A stretch of 64,000 nucleotides of DNA from Helianthus annuus (Eukaryota > Streptophyta > Magnoliopsida > Asterales > Asteraceae). Shown one piece after another: positions 50,493 to 62,206 of the stretch. The stretch spans positions 124,526,088 to 124,590,087 of the forward strand of contig NC_035433.2 of assembly GCF_002127325.2 (NCBI RefSeq), read 5' to 3'. Position numbers and translations under genes: made by a program. Under the pieces are notes generated by a model that saw only the letters and a list, made by a program, of their open reading frames with translations, did not search any database and was not told the DNA's origin. Position 1 is the first letter of the stretch. Each line of letters begins with the position of its first letter.

Positions 50493-53242
50493 TGTCACAC
50501 CCCCAAAATCCACCATGCGGAGTATCACTGCTTGGAGGCGTGACATGACCAGGATCAAGCCACCAATCATATTGAACAATGTATTTAAAATAGATAAAAT
50601 CCAACCACACAATATAATTGGTGATCAAAAGCTAGTTAAGCAAGTTCAATTTAAACAGCGGAAGCGTAAAACATAAAACCAAAACATAAGATCAATAAGT
50701 TCATAAATTTCAAATATTAAGCACGGGACATAACAGTCCATATCCCACAACGACCTCCTCCTCGTGCAAGCTCCATAAGCATCTAACGACCTGTAAGACA
50801 TGTAACAACGAGTCAACAACAAAGTTGAGTGAGTTCACGGTTGGTTGTTTAGTTTTAAGTTGTTTCCGAAAAAATGGTTTGTCTTTTGCTGGCTTACTTG
50901 CCGTGAGGGTTACCCCATAGTTGAAAATATGATTAACCAGTTCCTTCTTTATTATCCATACCATATCCATGATCAGTGGGGGCTTCCCCATGTGAACCAC
51001 TAAACCGTTACCATATCGACTACTAACGAAAGTAAGTTGTGCCCTACGTCAATGTCTATCATCATTGACAGTTTGCCATAGTCCATTAGTACACGCCCGT
51101 CCGACTGGCACGGTGTGAGGTTTGTTAAACCTAATAGCGCTATTAACTAATGACCCGCTCGTCATTGGCCTCGGCGATTAAGTCGATATAAAATGAGGGA
51201 CTTAATGATAGAGTTTTGTCTAGTAAGTTTTAAGGTTGTTGTCCTACCCAATGAGGACGAACGTATGTATTCTACCCAAGGAGAATACGCAGGATTTATA
51301 TTGGCATCCTACCCATGGAGGATGGCGGTACATATCCTACCCAAGGAGGATATGTAGGTTCCGTTTTAATTTTTTTAACCCATTCCCAACCACCGGGAAT
51401 CCCATGCCTTAGAAAGTGTGTGAACTCACCTTGGTTTGCTCGGCTAGATTAGTTACTCTAATAATCAGAAATCAAGCACGTCCTAATAAGGTACATATAA
51501 CAATCAGTTTCTCGTGCATGCATAACACGTATCCTACATATGGTTTATCTACTCACTACTTCTATCACGTGCTACACAATTCTAATGTCAAGGTATTTTG
51601 TTATATTATTTTACCCTAAAATAATATAACTATCTCACAAAATAAACAAGTATCTACACAAGTGTTCTAATATAAAATATATATTCTATATATATTTATC
51701 CATTTTACTTGTAAAAGTCAACTTCCGATACTTTGTATTTTGTAACAAAACTCATGGTGAAGTTTATTTTGAAAAACAAAGTTAAAACGTATTTGTGAAC
51801 ACTTGTTAGAAAAATAGTTTCTAAGTGTTGGGATTTTTAGAAAATTTCGCCAGAGTTTCCTTTGTAAATGGAGGTGTCCATGCTTATTAGCATATCATTT
51901 TCTTTTCGGAAATCATTCAATAAATCAATCAACAAGTTACTAAACAACATTGCACTAGTCAAGTGCTAAAACAATGCACTTTATATAACAACATGAACTT
52001 GGTTTTTCATAAAAACGCGTAGTAACTTGGTTTGTTTAGAAAAATCATCCTTAAGACTTGGATTTACAGGATTACTAGTTTACTCGGTTTATTATTTTTC
52101 AAGAAAATCATCCTACTTTCAAGTTCATGTTTTCACTAGTGGATGATTATTTCATGTACACATAATCATCCCTAACTTGTTAAGCCATGTTTTTAATCAT
52201 AACTTAACAAGTCTCATATGATGACTAACCATCATATTACTAGTAATCATCAAGAAATCATCTACACATTCAAACAACATCATACTACCATTATTTCATC
52301 TTGTTTCTTCATCTTTAAGCTTATGTTCAAGTTTTGTGTTTATGATCTTTTAGTGTTCATATATTTTCGTCAAGACATAACTATTAACCACCATAAACAT
52401 GAAGTAAATGAGGATCAAAGAAGCTTACTACTAGCTTTTAAGGTAGGGAAGAAACACTAGAGAAAATGAGTGGATAAAAGCTCGTGAAGAAGGTCCTTGA
52501 TGATCCGTGAGTTCCACACCTCGTGATTCACCTTAATACGCCTTTGTATATGTATGGAATGGATGAAACAAGCTTGAATGAGGGTGATGATGGTGGTAGT
52601 GAGTTCGGCCGAAGCCAAGGGAGAAGAAGAGAGAAAGTTTTGAGTGAAATGTGGATGGTGAAATGAGAATTCATGATCTAATGGTCAGTCTTATAATCCT
52701 CCAACAAGTCCTTAACCATTGTGTTTTATGTTACAAAAGTACTTAACAAATCTAATAAATAACTAAGATAAAATCATGGTGGGTCCCACTTGTTCCATAA
52801 CTGGTTGGGGGGGGGGGTGTTGTTTAGTTGAGATGTAATGGTAGTTAGTTTAAATGGTTAGTTGTGAAGTGAACTAGTTAGGTGTTTAAGTGTTATGTCA
52901 TAATATAGTGTGTTATGATGTTCGGGAACCATAACTAGTTCAGAAAAATATAAACAATGCTTCTAGCATTATTTTGGTGTTTCGGGTAGTGTCCGGTTGT
53001 TCGGTTAAATATCATTCCGTTAAAGTGTTAAAATATACCGTAATGACACTTTTAATTCCCAACACTCGGGAAAGCATACAGGACTATTTAGTAAATTTTC
53101 TGCGCAAGACTAGCATGTTAACAAGCACATGTAAGTATGACACAGTACTCAGAAAGCAGTTAAGTAATTCAGCACAGTCATCAAGCACTTTAATTGACAT
53201 TAATAAATCGTACGGATACATGAAATTTTGAGGGTTGTCACA
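50493..53242 (-). repeat. 5' LTR of the layer-2 element (2750 bp)
   Basis: TGTCACACCC...TTGTCACA, aligning with 19724-22496. The hairpin array recurs at 51241-51356, with a changed first loop (ACCCAATG) and the outermost pair of the second stem lost. The order PBS-LTR confirms minus orientation. Confidence 0.92.
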
Positions 53243-54623
53243 GGAAACATCGGAGTGAGATGAAAACGAGATTGCAAGTGACTTCATAACACTAATGTGA
53301 CAAGTATTTAACTATAAATTTCATTTCATTGCTAAAAGAAGCAAATACATTGTTTGAAATAGAATACAACAAGTTGAAACAAATGAATTACATTACAACA
53401 AGTACTTAAAGTTTAAAATGCGTTTCTAGGCATCTACTAAGTTCCGTGCATCATCAACATCATCATAAACCTGCAACATGTTTTAAAGTATAGTTCAATA
53501 CAAAAGTATTGGCGAGTATACAAGTTTGGTGTACTAGCATATAAGTATAAAATGAACAATCCACATGGCAAACCTAGTTATCAAGATTAACGTATAAACC
53601 GGCATGTGAACAAACAAGTCAAACCAAAGTTTAACGCAAGTATGAATGAATGCCTTAACATAACCCAACGTTCACAGGCGGTGCGTTACTCCTATAACTC
53701 TATACATGTTAAGGGTAGGCTCGTACGAAGTTAATGACAAGTTTATCACAAAATGAACAAACCCAGAAAATACGAATAAAGCATAACATATTAGTGAGTA
53801 TGTATTGGATTGTTTGTATGTATGATTGCATAAAAGTATGTATGTTGAGTGTGTTTTTGTATATGTAAACATGTTGCACCCAAAAAGTGTAAAAAACGGT
53901 AAAAAGGCGTCGAGTATACTCACGATTTGCGAAGAAATTTCCACTTATGGAGTTTGACGAGTCTTGAGTTGTTGGAACACCGAAGTTACCAATTTTGGTT
54001 CTTGAACTTTTTGCCGAAAGTTGAAAATCTTGGATATTTGAGAGAGTTTTGAAGTAATTTGGAGTTGGTGCAAGTGTTTGGAAGGTGCTAGAGTTGGTAT
54101 TTATACGAGGGTTAACTAGTTGGGGTTTAAATGAAGGTGGTTGGGAGTTAGGATGGGTATTAAATGAGTTGGTTGAAGGTTAGGACATTAAAAAAGTGGT
54201 TGGGGAGATGAAATTTTTCATTTTTAGTCCTTGCACTTGTATTGTTGGTTATTTTATGCTATAGCTTGTATTATTTACATAAAATTAAGTATAAATCATG
54301 TATATAAGTGTAACTCAAGTAAAGTGAAGGTATAAATAAGTATTTGAATGCATAAAGAGTCCTAAAACGCGTATTTGTTCGTGAAATAAGTATGTGTTTA
54401 CGAGAATGATGAGCAAGTATCAAGTATGTGAATAAGTCGAATGTAAAACAAGTACGAATAATCAAGGTATAGTCCGTATAAAATGCTCAAGCTTTATTAT
54501 GATCAACGTTTCGAATTACGAAGCTGGAAGTGAAATACGAATACGATACGGATATAAGTTTCCAAAAATAGGGATATAAATAATCTTTCTAAATAAGGAA
54601 GGTTTCAAAAGCGAGGTGTTACA

Positions 54624-55513
54624 CCAATCCACAAAATATAACCATCGCCTCCCAAACCAACCGATACGCAGCCAAACTGAAACATAACCCAAACCAACCC
54701 AACCACAACCTTGAACAACCTCAAAACAACTAAGGTCTCCTGGTACTATGACTTGAACAAGACCTAGACACATAAACAACCAAACGAGACCTACTACGAA
54801 CAAAAAACAACTAGACACAATCTACAAAACACAAAAATGTAGAGAAGATCATACCTGAGCGTCGATTGAAGAACAAGGAGAAATAAACTTTTGATTTTTA
54901 ACCCAAAATCCCTTTTAAAAGCTTGTTTTTCGGTGAAAGATGGAAAATTTATGGTGGGTTTTGAATGGGGTATGAAATAGGTGATGTAAGAGGGTTGTGG
55001 GAGGTGGATGGAGGTGCTTTGACGGAGGATTGGTGGTAAAATGGTGTTAATCGCCGGAGAAGAAAGTATGGTAGGTCTTGAAAAAGTTTGCAGCGATTTG
55101 GGGAAAACTAATTGATATCAGCGTTAAATGGGGTTGTCGCGTCGGACGAGCATGAAAACAAACATCACCGCATGATGCGTGGACTGCCAATTTGACCTGG
55201 TTTGAGTTAGAAGCACGTCGTGCCGCGCGACCATGAATGTAAAGGTCCTTACGTGACGAGAGGAGCCTTTGAACCTGCAAACCCTTATGGGGTGCTCGTG
55301 TGACGCAGCCATGAAGCCATATCCTCCTCGCGTGACACGAGGATGCCTTTTTCACAGAAAGTTTCGAAGTTTGTTGTCATGTCGTCTCTCATTCCTACAT
55401 ACCAAACACTATCGTAGGTTTATGTATAACATTAAAATTTGCATAGAGAATATTTTTAGAAATGAAAAGGTATTCTTAACATGTGATTGTATTTGCTTGA
55501 ATGCTTTGTTGAT
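54624..55513. other. Unassigned, repeat-like DNA
   Basis: No convincing gene. At 55130-55345 are GC-rich phrases (GTCGCGTCGGACGAG, GCCGCGCGACC, CGTGACACGAGG) like those in the LTR promoters, so this may be an LTR fragment. Its ends are not recognisable. Confidence 0.3.
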
Positions 55514-55516
55514 TTA

Positions 55517-56002
55517 GGTGGTGTTTGTTTTTCTTTAAAAGATCTATGCAGGCTCTTCTGTCTGCGCCGCGCAGACTACGCGCAGACATTGCCATCTGCA
55601 GACTGTTTGTTTTTCCTAGATGTTTCACTAAAAATTGTCTGCGCGAGCTCTTCTTGGTGCAGACTTGGCCCAACCACTTCTATGATCTTCTAAGGTCTGC
55701 AAAGGGTTAAACACGACCACCACCATCTTCCACCAACCACCACAACCACCATCCACCACCCACCACCGTCTATCACCACCACCACCACCACCACCCACCA
55801 CCACCGTCCACCACCACCACCACTACCCACCACCATCGTCCGTACACCAGTACCAGTTTATTTTAGAAGTCTACATACGTTAAAAAACAAACAACCTTCT
55901 TCTTGCAGACTGGAAAGGTTTGGTCCACATCTTCTTCTACAGATGTCTGCAGATGTGGTCCGCAGACTGCAGACATTTTACCTTTAAAAAACAAACAACA
56001 CC
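55517..56002. mobile_element. Tourist/PIF-Harbinger-type MITE
   Basis: TSD TTA (55514-55516, 56003-56005); TIRs GGTGGTGTTTGTTTTTC and, inverted, GGTGTTGTTTGTTTTTT. The interior has CTGCAGAC/GTCTGCAG words at both ends and a (CCACCA)n tract at about 55705-55835. Confidence 0.78.
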
Positions 56003-56005
56003 TTA

Positions 56006-56913
56006 GTGATAGGAGAAAAATACGTGGAGGTAGGTGGTTTGAGTATCTGTAAGTTGTAACATTTTAAATTATAAGGCACGTAATCAGGATAATGGTTACA
56101 TGAGTTATAAATTTAAGGTCTAGGTTAAAAACTAAGGATTTAATTTTAGTGGCTCGTATTGGACCACTACCGGAAAGGTAATGGTCGGTGTCGTAATTTC
56201 GAGAGGCGGTAGCCACAATTTGATATCCTAGCATGTGTGAGGTGACTCATTGTGAGTGGTGGATCGTTACTGATTCCGTAAGGGTCCGATACGGTGAAGC
56301 AGTTTTTATTGTTCCCCAAGATAGGGTAGCAAACCGTCACCAACATCATAACTGTGTGTGGCGGCCAATCCGAAGGTTTATAAATAAGAGGTTCAATGGA
56401 ATCATTTGTGTACATTTTTAGTTCTTTGGGAACACTTTATCTAAAAGAATCTCGAGCTTATGATACCCCTCTTGGGTGCTGTCAGTTACTAATCTTTAGT
56501 GTGGTTAATAAGAAAGCTCGGCAACAACGTGTCGTAGATAGTTTTCACATATAATCTCATTTATGTTGTGTAATTTTTTAATTAAGTTTCAAGGTCTTAA
56601 CCATGGTAAGTATTGGACAGCCTAACCTTAGTCAGGCATAAATTGATCACGCATGCTTAAACAAGATAGCAATATTCAATACCGGCCACGGTAATAACTA
56701 GTTAAGTACAACCTCGCTTAACCTGAGGTTACCCTAAATTGAACAAGACCAACGACTGTACCATCCATATTGTTACCTATTATACCAATGAGTCATGATT
56801 ACTTTCAAAACTATGATAAGATGCTCGTAATGTCCACACTGGTAATAATGAGAATGCTGCAATATACACGAGTTGATAGGGGTATACATGATCCATGTAT
56901 GCTTAATGGGGTG
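56006..56913. other. Unassigned spacer
   Basis: No ORF with family features and no clear repeat ends. TTTATAAATAAGAGG at about 56377 is TATA-like and could belong to an LTR remnant. Otherwise nothing recognised. Confidence 0.3.
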
Positions 56914-59900
56914 TGTCACACCCCAACCGATGGCGGAATTATCGGGGCATGGCACTGAGCGAAACAGATTGTTCAGAAGTTTCCACAACAACTATTCATA
57001 AAATCCAGTTATAGATACGTCCCATACCGTATCCCGAATAAACAAATACATTATTACAGATAACATCCAAACAAGTAATTCTGTTCCGACAACTCAGATT
57101 TAACATAAATAATTATTGTTCAATGCTTCTAAGACCCAGCCTGACAAGATCTACAGACAACTATGCCCTAGTTGCTTGTTCCTGACACACAACTATTTGT
57201 TGGGGGCCTCTAAAGCTTTATTCTAGCTTCACTTCCCTAGCAAGCAAATATATTAAACACCTGTCACATACGTTAAAATAAAGTCAATACATAAAATGTA
57301 AAGGTGAGCATACAAGTTTAATGATAGCATATAAAGTTCGAATAGTTTACGCATAACCAGCACGTACACAGGGAGAAATGATGCATGTTAATTATCGACA
57401 TGGATCTATCGATACCAACGACTGCGGGTTGACTGTCCGAGACAGTTCACAATACATGATTACCACCGTAATCCATGCAAGTAATTGTCCTTAACAACCC
57501 CCGTGAGAACGGGTGCTGAGTCCAAACTATAGTACTATGTTGTTAAGGCAGGTAGACAGCATTCCACGTGTAAACATAACAACAAGCATTCATTTAGTCA
57601 CGTAATATATGCAATCGGTTAGCGTTCAAATAGTTTGAATAGTGTGTTCGATTGTGATATTGATAAGTAACATATGTAACACCCAAAAGTGCTAAAGCAA
57701 AAAGGGATTCGAGTTTACTCACAGTGATTGATTATGGATTGAAGGGAGCGCTGAGAGTAGGGTTAGCCTGAATAGTTCGATAGCATAACGATAAGTAACG
57801 CGGAAAATGAAAACAAGTGTAAATGGATCGAATAGCCTGGTCAATCGAACAGCAGGTTCGATCGAACGGGCTGTTCGTTCGGTTTGAAAGTCCATTTGAA
57901 CAGTCCTGTTCGATCGGCCGGTAGGCTCGATCGGCTGGACCATTCGAGTGGATTGTTTCTTCCTCTGAGAATGATGTGTTTGTGTATGATGGTTTTAACT
58001 TTTGAAGTTTTTGTTGTAGCATTTGAGAACACTGAAGCGTTCTTACCTTTCAGGTCGATCGATCGAACGGTCTGTTCGATCGGCCGGCTTAACCGATCGG
58101 TTAGGAACTTCAGAAGTGATCCTCAGCAGGATGTCACTTGATCGAACAGCATGCTCGATCGGGTGGCACTCCATACTACGAACGAGTTGTAAAATCGATT
58201 GAGTGTTGAAGCATAGTATCTCATGATCCGAAGAGTAATGTTTACCAATCGAGTAGCATATTCGATCGAATATCACCTCGTCAATAGCATACTTCATGAA
58301 GTTTGAAAGTGTGGGACCATGTGCTAGCCGATCGGCTGGCCCGGTCGATCGGCTGGTATGTCTGATCGGCTGGGCTGTTCGTTCGGACAGCCTAGCCGTT
58401 CGGCAGCAATTCTGACATGGTCGGCCTTTCATCTACCACTTGGATGTTTTGATTGTTTTGATACGATTTCAAGGTATTTTGACAGCGAGTTAAACCATGG
58501 AACGTGGGTTCTTACTTGCTTTACCGGTTCGGACAGGAATCACCCAAGTCCGGCCGGTGAATTGTTCGGAACGGTAGTTTGATGTTTAACCCGAAAATGT
58601 TAAGATTCTTGCAAATCTTAGTTTGTTTATGTGGAAACCGGTTAGATATAAGCTATTCATGGTTGAATGAGGCCAAGGTATGATGTTATTCAAGAACACC
58701 ATGATGACATCATCCAAGAACACTTAGATCTTGGTGATTTCACGGTTAGAATTCAAGTTTTGAAAGATGCCCCGCTTGCGGTATGCACATATAATGTATA
58801 TATGTGTGAGCGCTCGGGGGGCAAAAGTGAAATGGTACTAACTTTAACGTTATCTTACTAATTTCGTGAAAATAACGTTAAAAACGGCAGATGGTTAATC
58901 ATGCATCATGTGGTGACGTTGATAGCTGAAAGACACGGGGGTACATGCACCAATCAGTCTCTGTCCCGATTGTTTTGAGTGTTATGTGTCTTAGGTCCAA
59001 GGCTTGATACAAAACTACAATCGAGCCGGGGGTCTCACTGGAAGCAGCCTCTCTATTCCTACGGGGTAGAGGTAAGGCTGTCTACATCTACCCTCCCCAG
59101 ACCCTACCCTAGCTTTGCTATTTGTGGGATTTACTGAGTATGATGATGATGATGATGATGATGAATTCATGTTTTGAAAGATAGAAAGGTGTAGAATCGT
59201 GTAATGATAAAAAAAAACGTACAAGAATTAGAGTGAAAACTTACCGGAGTTGAGAGAAATCTGAGAAAAGGTGAAGAACAAAGGCTGGTTCGGTCAGAGC
59301 TTTCCAAAAGTAGAAAGAGTGACAATGACAGGGCTATTTATAGGCTCCAAAAGAGGAAAGTGTCAACCGATCGGCCAGGACCTCCGATCGAATGGCCTGC
59401 TCGATCGAACAACCTGTTCGATCGGCTGGCCTGTTCGATCAGGGTGCTTCCTCTTCGATCAACAACCCTTTTCGAGTGTTTCGCGACGGTTTTCGATATT
59501 TCGATTTCGATGGACAATGATACGAATACGATAGAGTTCCTAGTCAAATTACTTTCAGTCCCAATACTATATCTAACATACAATCATCTGTAATTCGCGT
59601 TTCGATGTCGGTTTCGATGTCGGTTTCGATTGAGTTTGATTGCTTTTCGAGTTTCGATTCGAGTTTCGATTGATCACCACACAAATCATAAAGTAAACAC
59701 GCACAGGTAACACATAAGGCACATACACACGTATAACCATACCAAAATTCGCGTAATTCGAGCTTCGAGTTCGATGATAGTTAGATCAGTTTGATTACTG
59801 ATTAGTTAACTTTATCGCATTATTACTTCCTACTATTCACAGTCGTAAATCGGTCGCTTTGGTTAAACATTCGATCATTTCATTTAGACAACACTTACTC

Positions 59901-60000
59901 CACATAGTCCAGAAGCAAAAGAAACATTAATAGTCAAAGAAGTCAAAGTTGACTTGGAATTTGACTTTGACTTTGACATTCGAAAACACGGGGTGTTACA
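56914..60000 (-). repeat. 3' LTR (3087 bp) of the right-hand Tekay-type element
   Basis: TGTCACACC...GGGGTGTTACA. TATA box at 59333-59344 (CTATTTATAG on plus) with CGATCGAACA/TGTTCGATCG phrases just beyond it (59367-59455) and more at 57838-58400. Hairpins are at about 57430-57520. It contains an insertion at 58769-59162. Confidence 0.85.
58769..59162 (+). mobile_element. Insertion ending in a TS-like SINE, with 20-bp target duplication
   Basis: GAATTCAAGTTTTGAAAGAT (58749-58768) recurs as GAATTCATGTTTTGAAAGAT (59163-59182, 1 mismatch). The 3' half (from about 58963) is the same SINE as 4382-4520, here with the internal part intact (GTCTCACTGGAAGCAGCC, CCTACGGGGTAGAGG) and a (GAT)n tail. The 5' half, with TGTGTGAGCGCTCGGGGGGC and TTAACGTTATC words, is not in the 4382 copy. 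Confidence 0.8.
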
Positions 60001-60018
60001 GCCTCCCCTTGTTTAGGG
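60001..60018 (-). other. Polypurine tract of the right-hand element
   Basis: On minus CCCTAAACAAGGGGAGGC abuts the LTR end. Confidence 0.85.
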
Positions 60019-60084
60019 AATTTCGTCCCGAAATTAGGCTGAGAGCTGTGCATCACCGTGATTTACCAATTTGATGCTTCAGAT

Positions 60085-62206
60085 CTATTTAAACAACTGC
60101 GGGTACTTGGCCTTCATGTCGCTTTCGAGTTCCCAAGTGAACTCCGCGCCTCGCTTGCCTTCCCATCGGACTTTCACGATAGGGATGCGTGAGCGCCTAA
60201 GTTGCTTGGTTTGGCGATCCATGATTTCGACAGGCTTTTCCACGAAGTGTAAGGTTTCGTTGACCTGAAGATCGTCGAGTGGTACAATTAGATCATGATC
60301 AGCAAGGCATTTTCGGAGGTTAGACACATGGAAAGTCGGGTGGACGTTACTGAGTTCTTCTGGTAGTTCGAGTCTGTAGGAGACTTTTCCGATTCTTTCC
60401 AGAATCTTAAGAGGTCCAACATATCGAGGCGCTAGTTTCCCTTTCTTGCCGAATCTGACTACACCCTTCCAAGGGGATACCTTTAGGAGTACGTAGTCGC
60501 CAACGTCAAATTCAAGGGGCTTGCGTCTTCTATCGGCGTAACTTTTCTGCCTACTTCGAGCTTTTACCAAGTTGTCTCTAATCTGGAGGATTTTGTCAGT
60601 CGTTTCTTGTAGTATCTCGGGACCGGTTAATTGCGAATGACCGATCTCGTGCCACACAATAGGCGAACGACATCTCCTTCCATATAAGGCCTCGAAGGGT
60701 GCCATTTGGATGCTGGCATGATAGCTGTTATTATACGAGAATTCGACTAGTGGCAGGTGTTTGTTCCAACTACCACCAAAATCTATGACACACGCCCGGA
60801 GCATGTCTTCAAGAGTACGGATCGTTCTTTCAGTCTGTCCGTCGGTTTGTGGATGGAATGCAGTACTCAGATTAAGCGACATACCAAGAGCCGCTTGAAA
60901 AGTTTCCCACAATCGAGAAGTAAACCGAGCATTACGATTAGAGATGATGTCGCGAGGCGTACCATGATTGCAAATGATCTCGTCGGTGTAGATTTGGGCT
61001 AGTCGTTCAACCTTGTAGTCTTCTCGTATTGGCAAGAAGTGGGCTGATTTGGTTAGACGATCAACTATAACCCAAATACTGTCGTGACCTGATGGCGGGG
61101 GCGGCAGTTTCGTTATGAAATCCATAGCTATACTCTCCCACTTCCATATAGGTATCGACGGTTGTTCGAGTAAGCCAGAAGGTCTTTGATGTTCAGCCTT
61201 GACTCTTGCACAGGTTAAGCAACTTCCAACGTAAAGAGCGATATCCCGTTTCATGCCCGGCCACCAGTACTTATAGCGCAGGTCCTGGTACATCTTATTA
61301 GCACCGGGATGAATAGAATATCGGGATTTGCGGGCTTCGTTCATGATAATCTTTCGCAGATCAGTTCGTCTAGGAATCTAGATTCGATCCAGGTAATAGA
61401 ATATCCCATCTGCCTTGCTTACAAGCTGAGCTCCATCGTGGTAGATCCTTTCTTTCTTCAAGGTGCGTTCATTAAAACACGCATGCTGGGCTTCGCGGAT
61501 GAGAGCTTCGAGATTATGCTGGGCTTGAACGTTTCGGATACTGAGCACGTAACTCTTTCTGCTGAGCGCGTCGGCAACCACATTCGCCTTGCCTGGGTGA
61601 TAAGAATCTCACAGTCGTAATTGTTGAGGAGTTCTACCCATAGGCGTTGACGCATATTAAGTTCCCTCTGATTGAAGATGTGTTGTAAACTCCTGTGATC
61701 AGTGTAGATTGTACACTTAATGCCATACAGGTAGTGTCTCTAAATCTTCAACGCAAAGACAACCGCGCCTAGCTCGAGGTCATGGGTTGTATAGTTCTTC
61801 TCGTGGATCTTGAGCTGACGAGATGCGTAAGCTATAACCTTGTCTCGCTGCATGAGAACACAACCAAGACCAAGGTTGGAAGCATCACCGTAAACAATGA
61901 AATCGTCGTTTCCGTCAGGCAGCGTGAGAATTGGAGCGTTGCACAGCATGTGCTTGAGGGTTTGAAAGGCAGACTCTTGTGCGGTTCCCCACACAAAAGG
62001 CTTGTCTTTATGAGTAAGAGCGGTAAGTGGCACAGCGATCTTGGAGAATCCTTCTATAAATCGTCGATAATAGCCCGCTAGTCCGAGAAAAGAACGAACT
62101 TCAGACGGGTTCTTAGGCGTAATCCAACTTTTGACGGCTTCAATCTTCGCGGGATCGACGTGTATTACCTGACTATTCACGATGTGACCCAGAAACTGAA
62201 CCTCCT
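60085..62206 (-). pseudogene. Second Tekay element: RNase H, integrase, chromodomain-like tail, broken
   Basis: Pieces are 62180-61740 (RT end and RNase [35 protein letters not shown]), 61655-61378 in two frames (connection, DALSRK) and 61344-60085 (integrase [20 protein letters not shown], core, then VEIMDRQTKQLRRSRIP and GAEFTWELE). Breaks are TAG for the expected Trp after FALKI (about 61740), TAG after YLDRI (about 61380) and a one-base deletion in the CEI-RYHPG segment (about 61608). The second catalytic Asp motif reads SNRNARF instead of SDRD, so integrase would be inactive even if translated. Confidence 0.88.

Larger units (their letters stand above)
19724..53242 (-). mobile_element. 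Layer 2: Tekay-type Ty3/gypsy (chromovirus) retrotransposon, interrupted by Athila
   Basis: Bounded by TGTCACACCC...GTTGTCACA LTRs and the perfect 5-bp TSD GGAAA (19719-19723, 53243-53247). Read on the minus strand, the order is 5' LTR (right), Met-type PBS, gag, protease, RT, RNase H, [24274-47144 insertion], integrase, chromodomain-like end, polypurine tract, 3' LTR (left). Without the insertion and its TSD the element is about 10.6 kb, normal for Tekay. Assignment rests on domain order, the pol sequence style ([23 protein letters not shown]) and the C-terminal chromodomain-like motif. Confidence 0.92.
19698..54623. mobile_element. Layer 1: solo LTR split by the layer-2 retrotransposon
   Basis: The left piece is only 19698-19723 (TGTCACACCCCAACCGATGG, ending in GGAAA). 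The rest resumes at 53243 with GGAAACATCGGAGTG and ends GAGGTGTTACA at 54623, about 1.4 kb in all. The start is identical to that of the LTR at 56914, and both share a GTGAGT(A/T)(A/T)ACTCGA motif on the minus strand (about 53910, 57710), so they are related families. Flanks CAAAT and CCAAT are an imperfect target duplication. A TATA-like GGTATTTATAC lies at about 54098. No coding remains. Confidence 0.7.

Noticed and set aside
55705..55835. CCACCA tract as a Pro/His-rich coding exon
   Set aside because: Microsatellite inside a MITE with TTA duplication; no gene around it.
57838..58400. Coding ORFs with NRSVRS/DRTDRS-like repeats
   Set aside because: Translations of CGATCG phrase repeats in the LTR; no start context or conservation.
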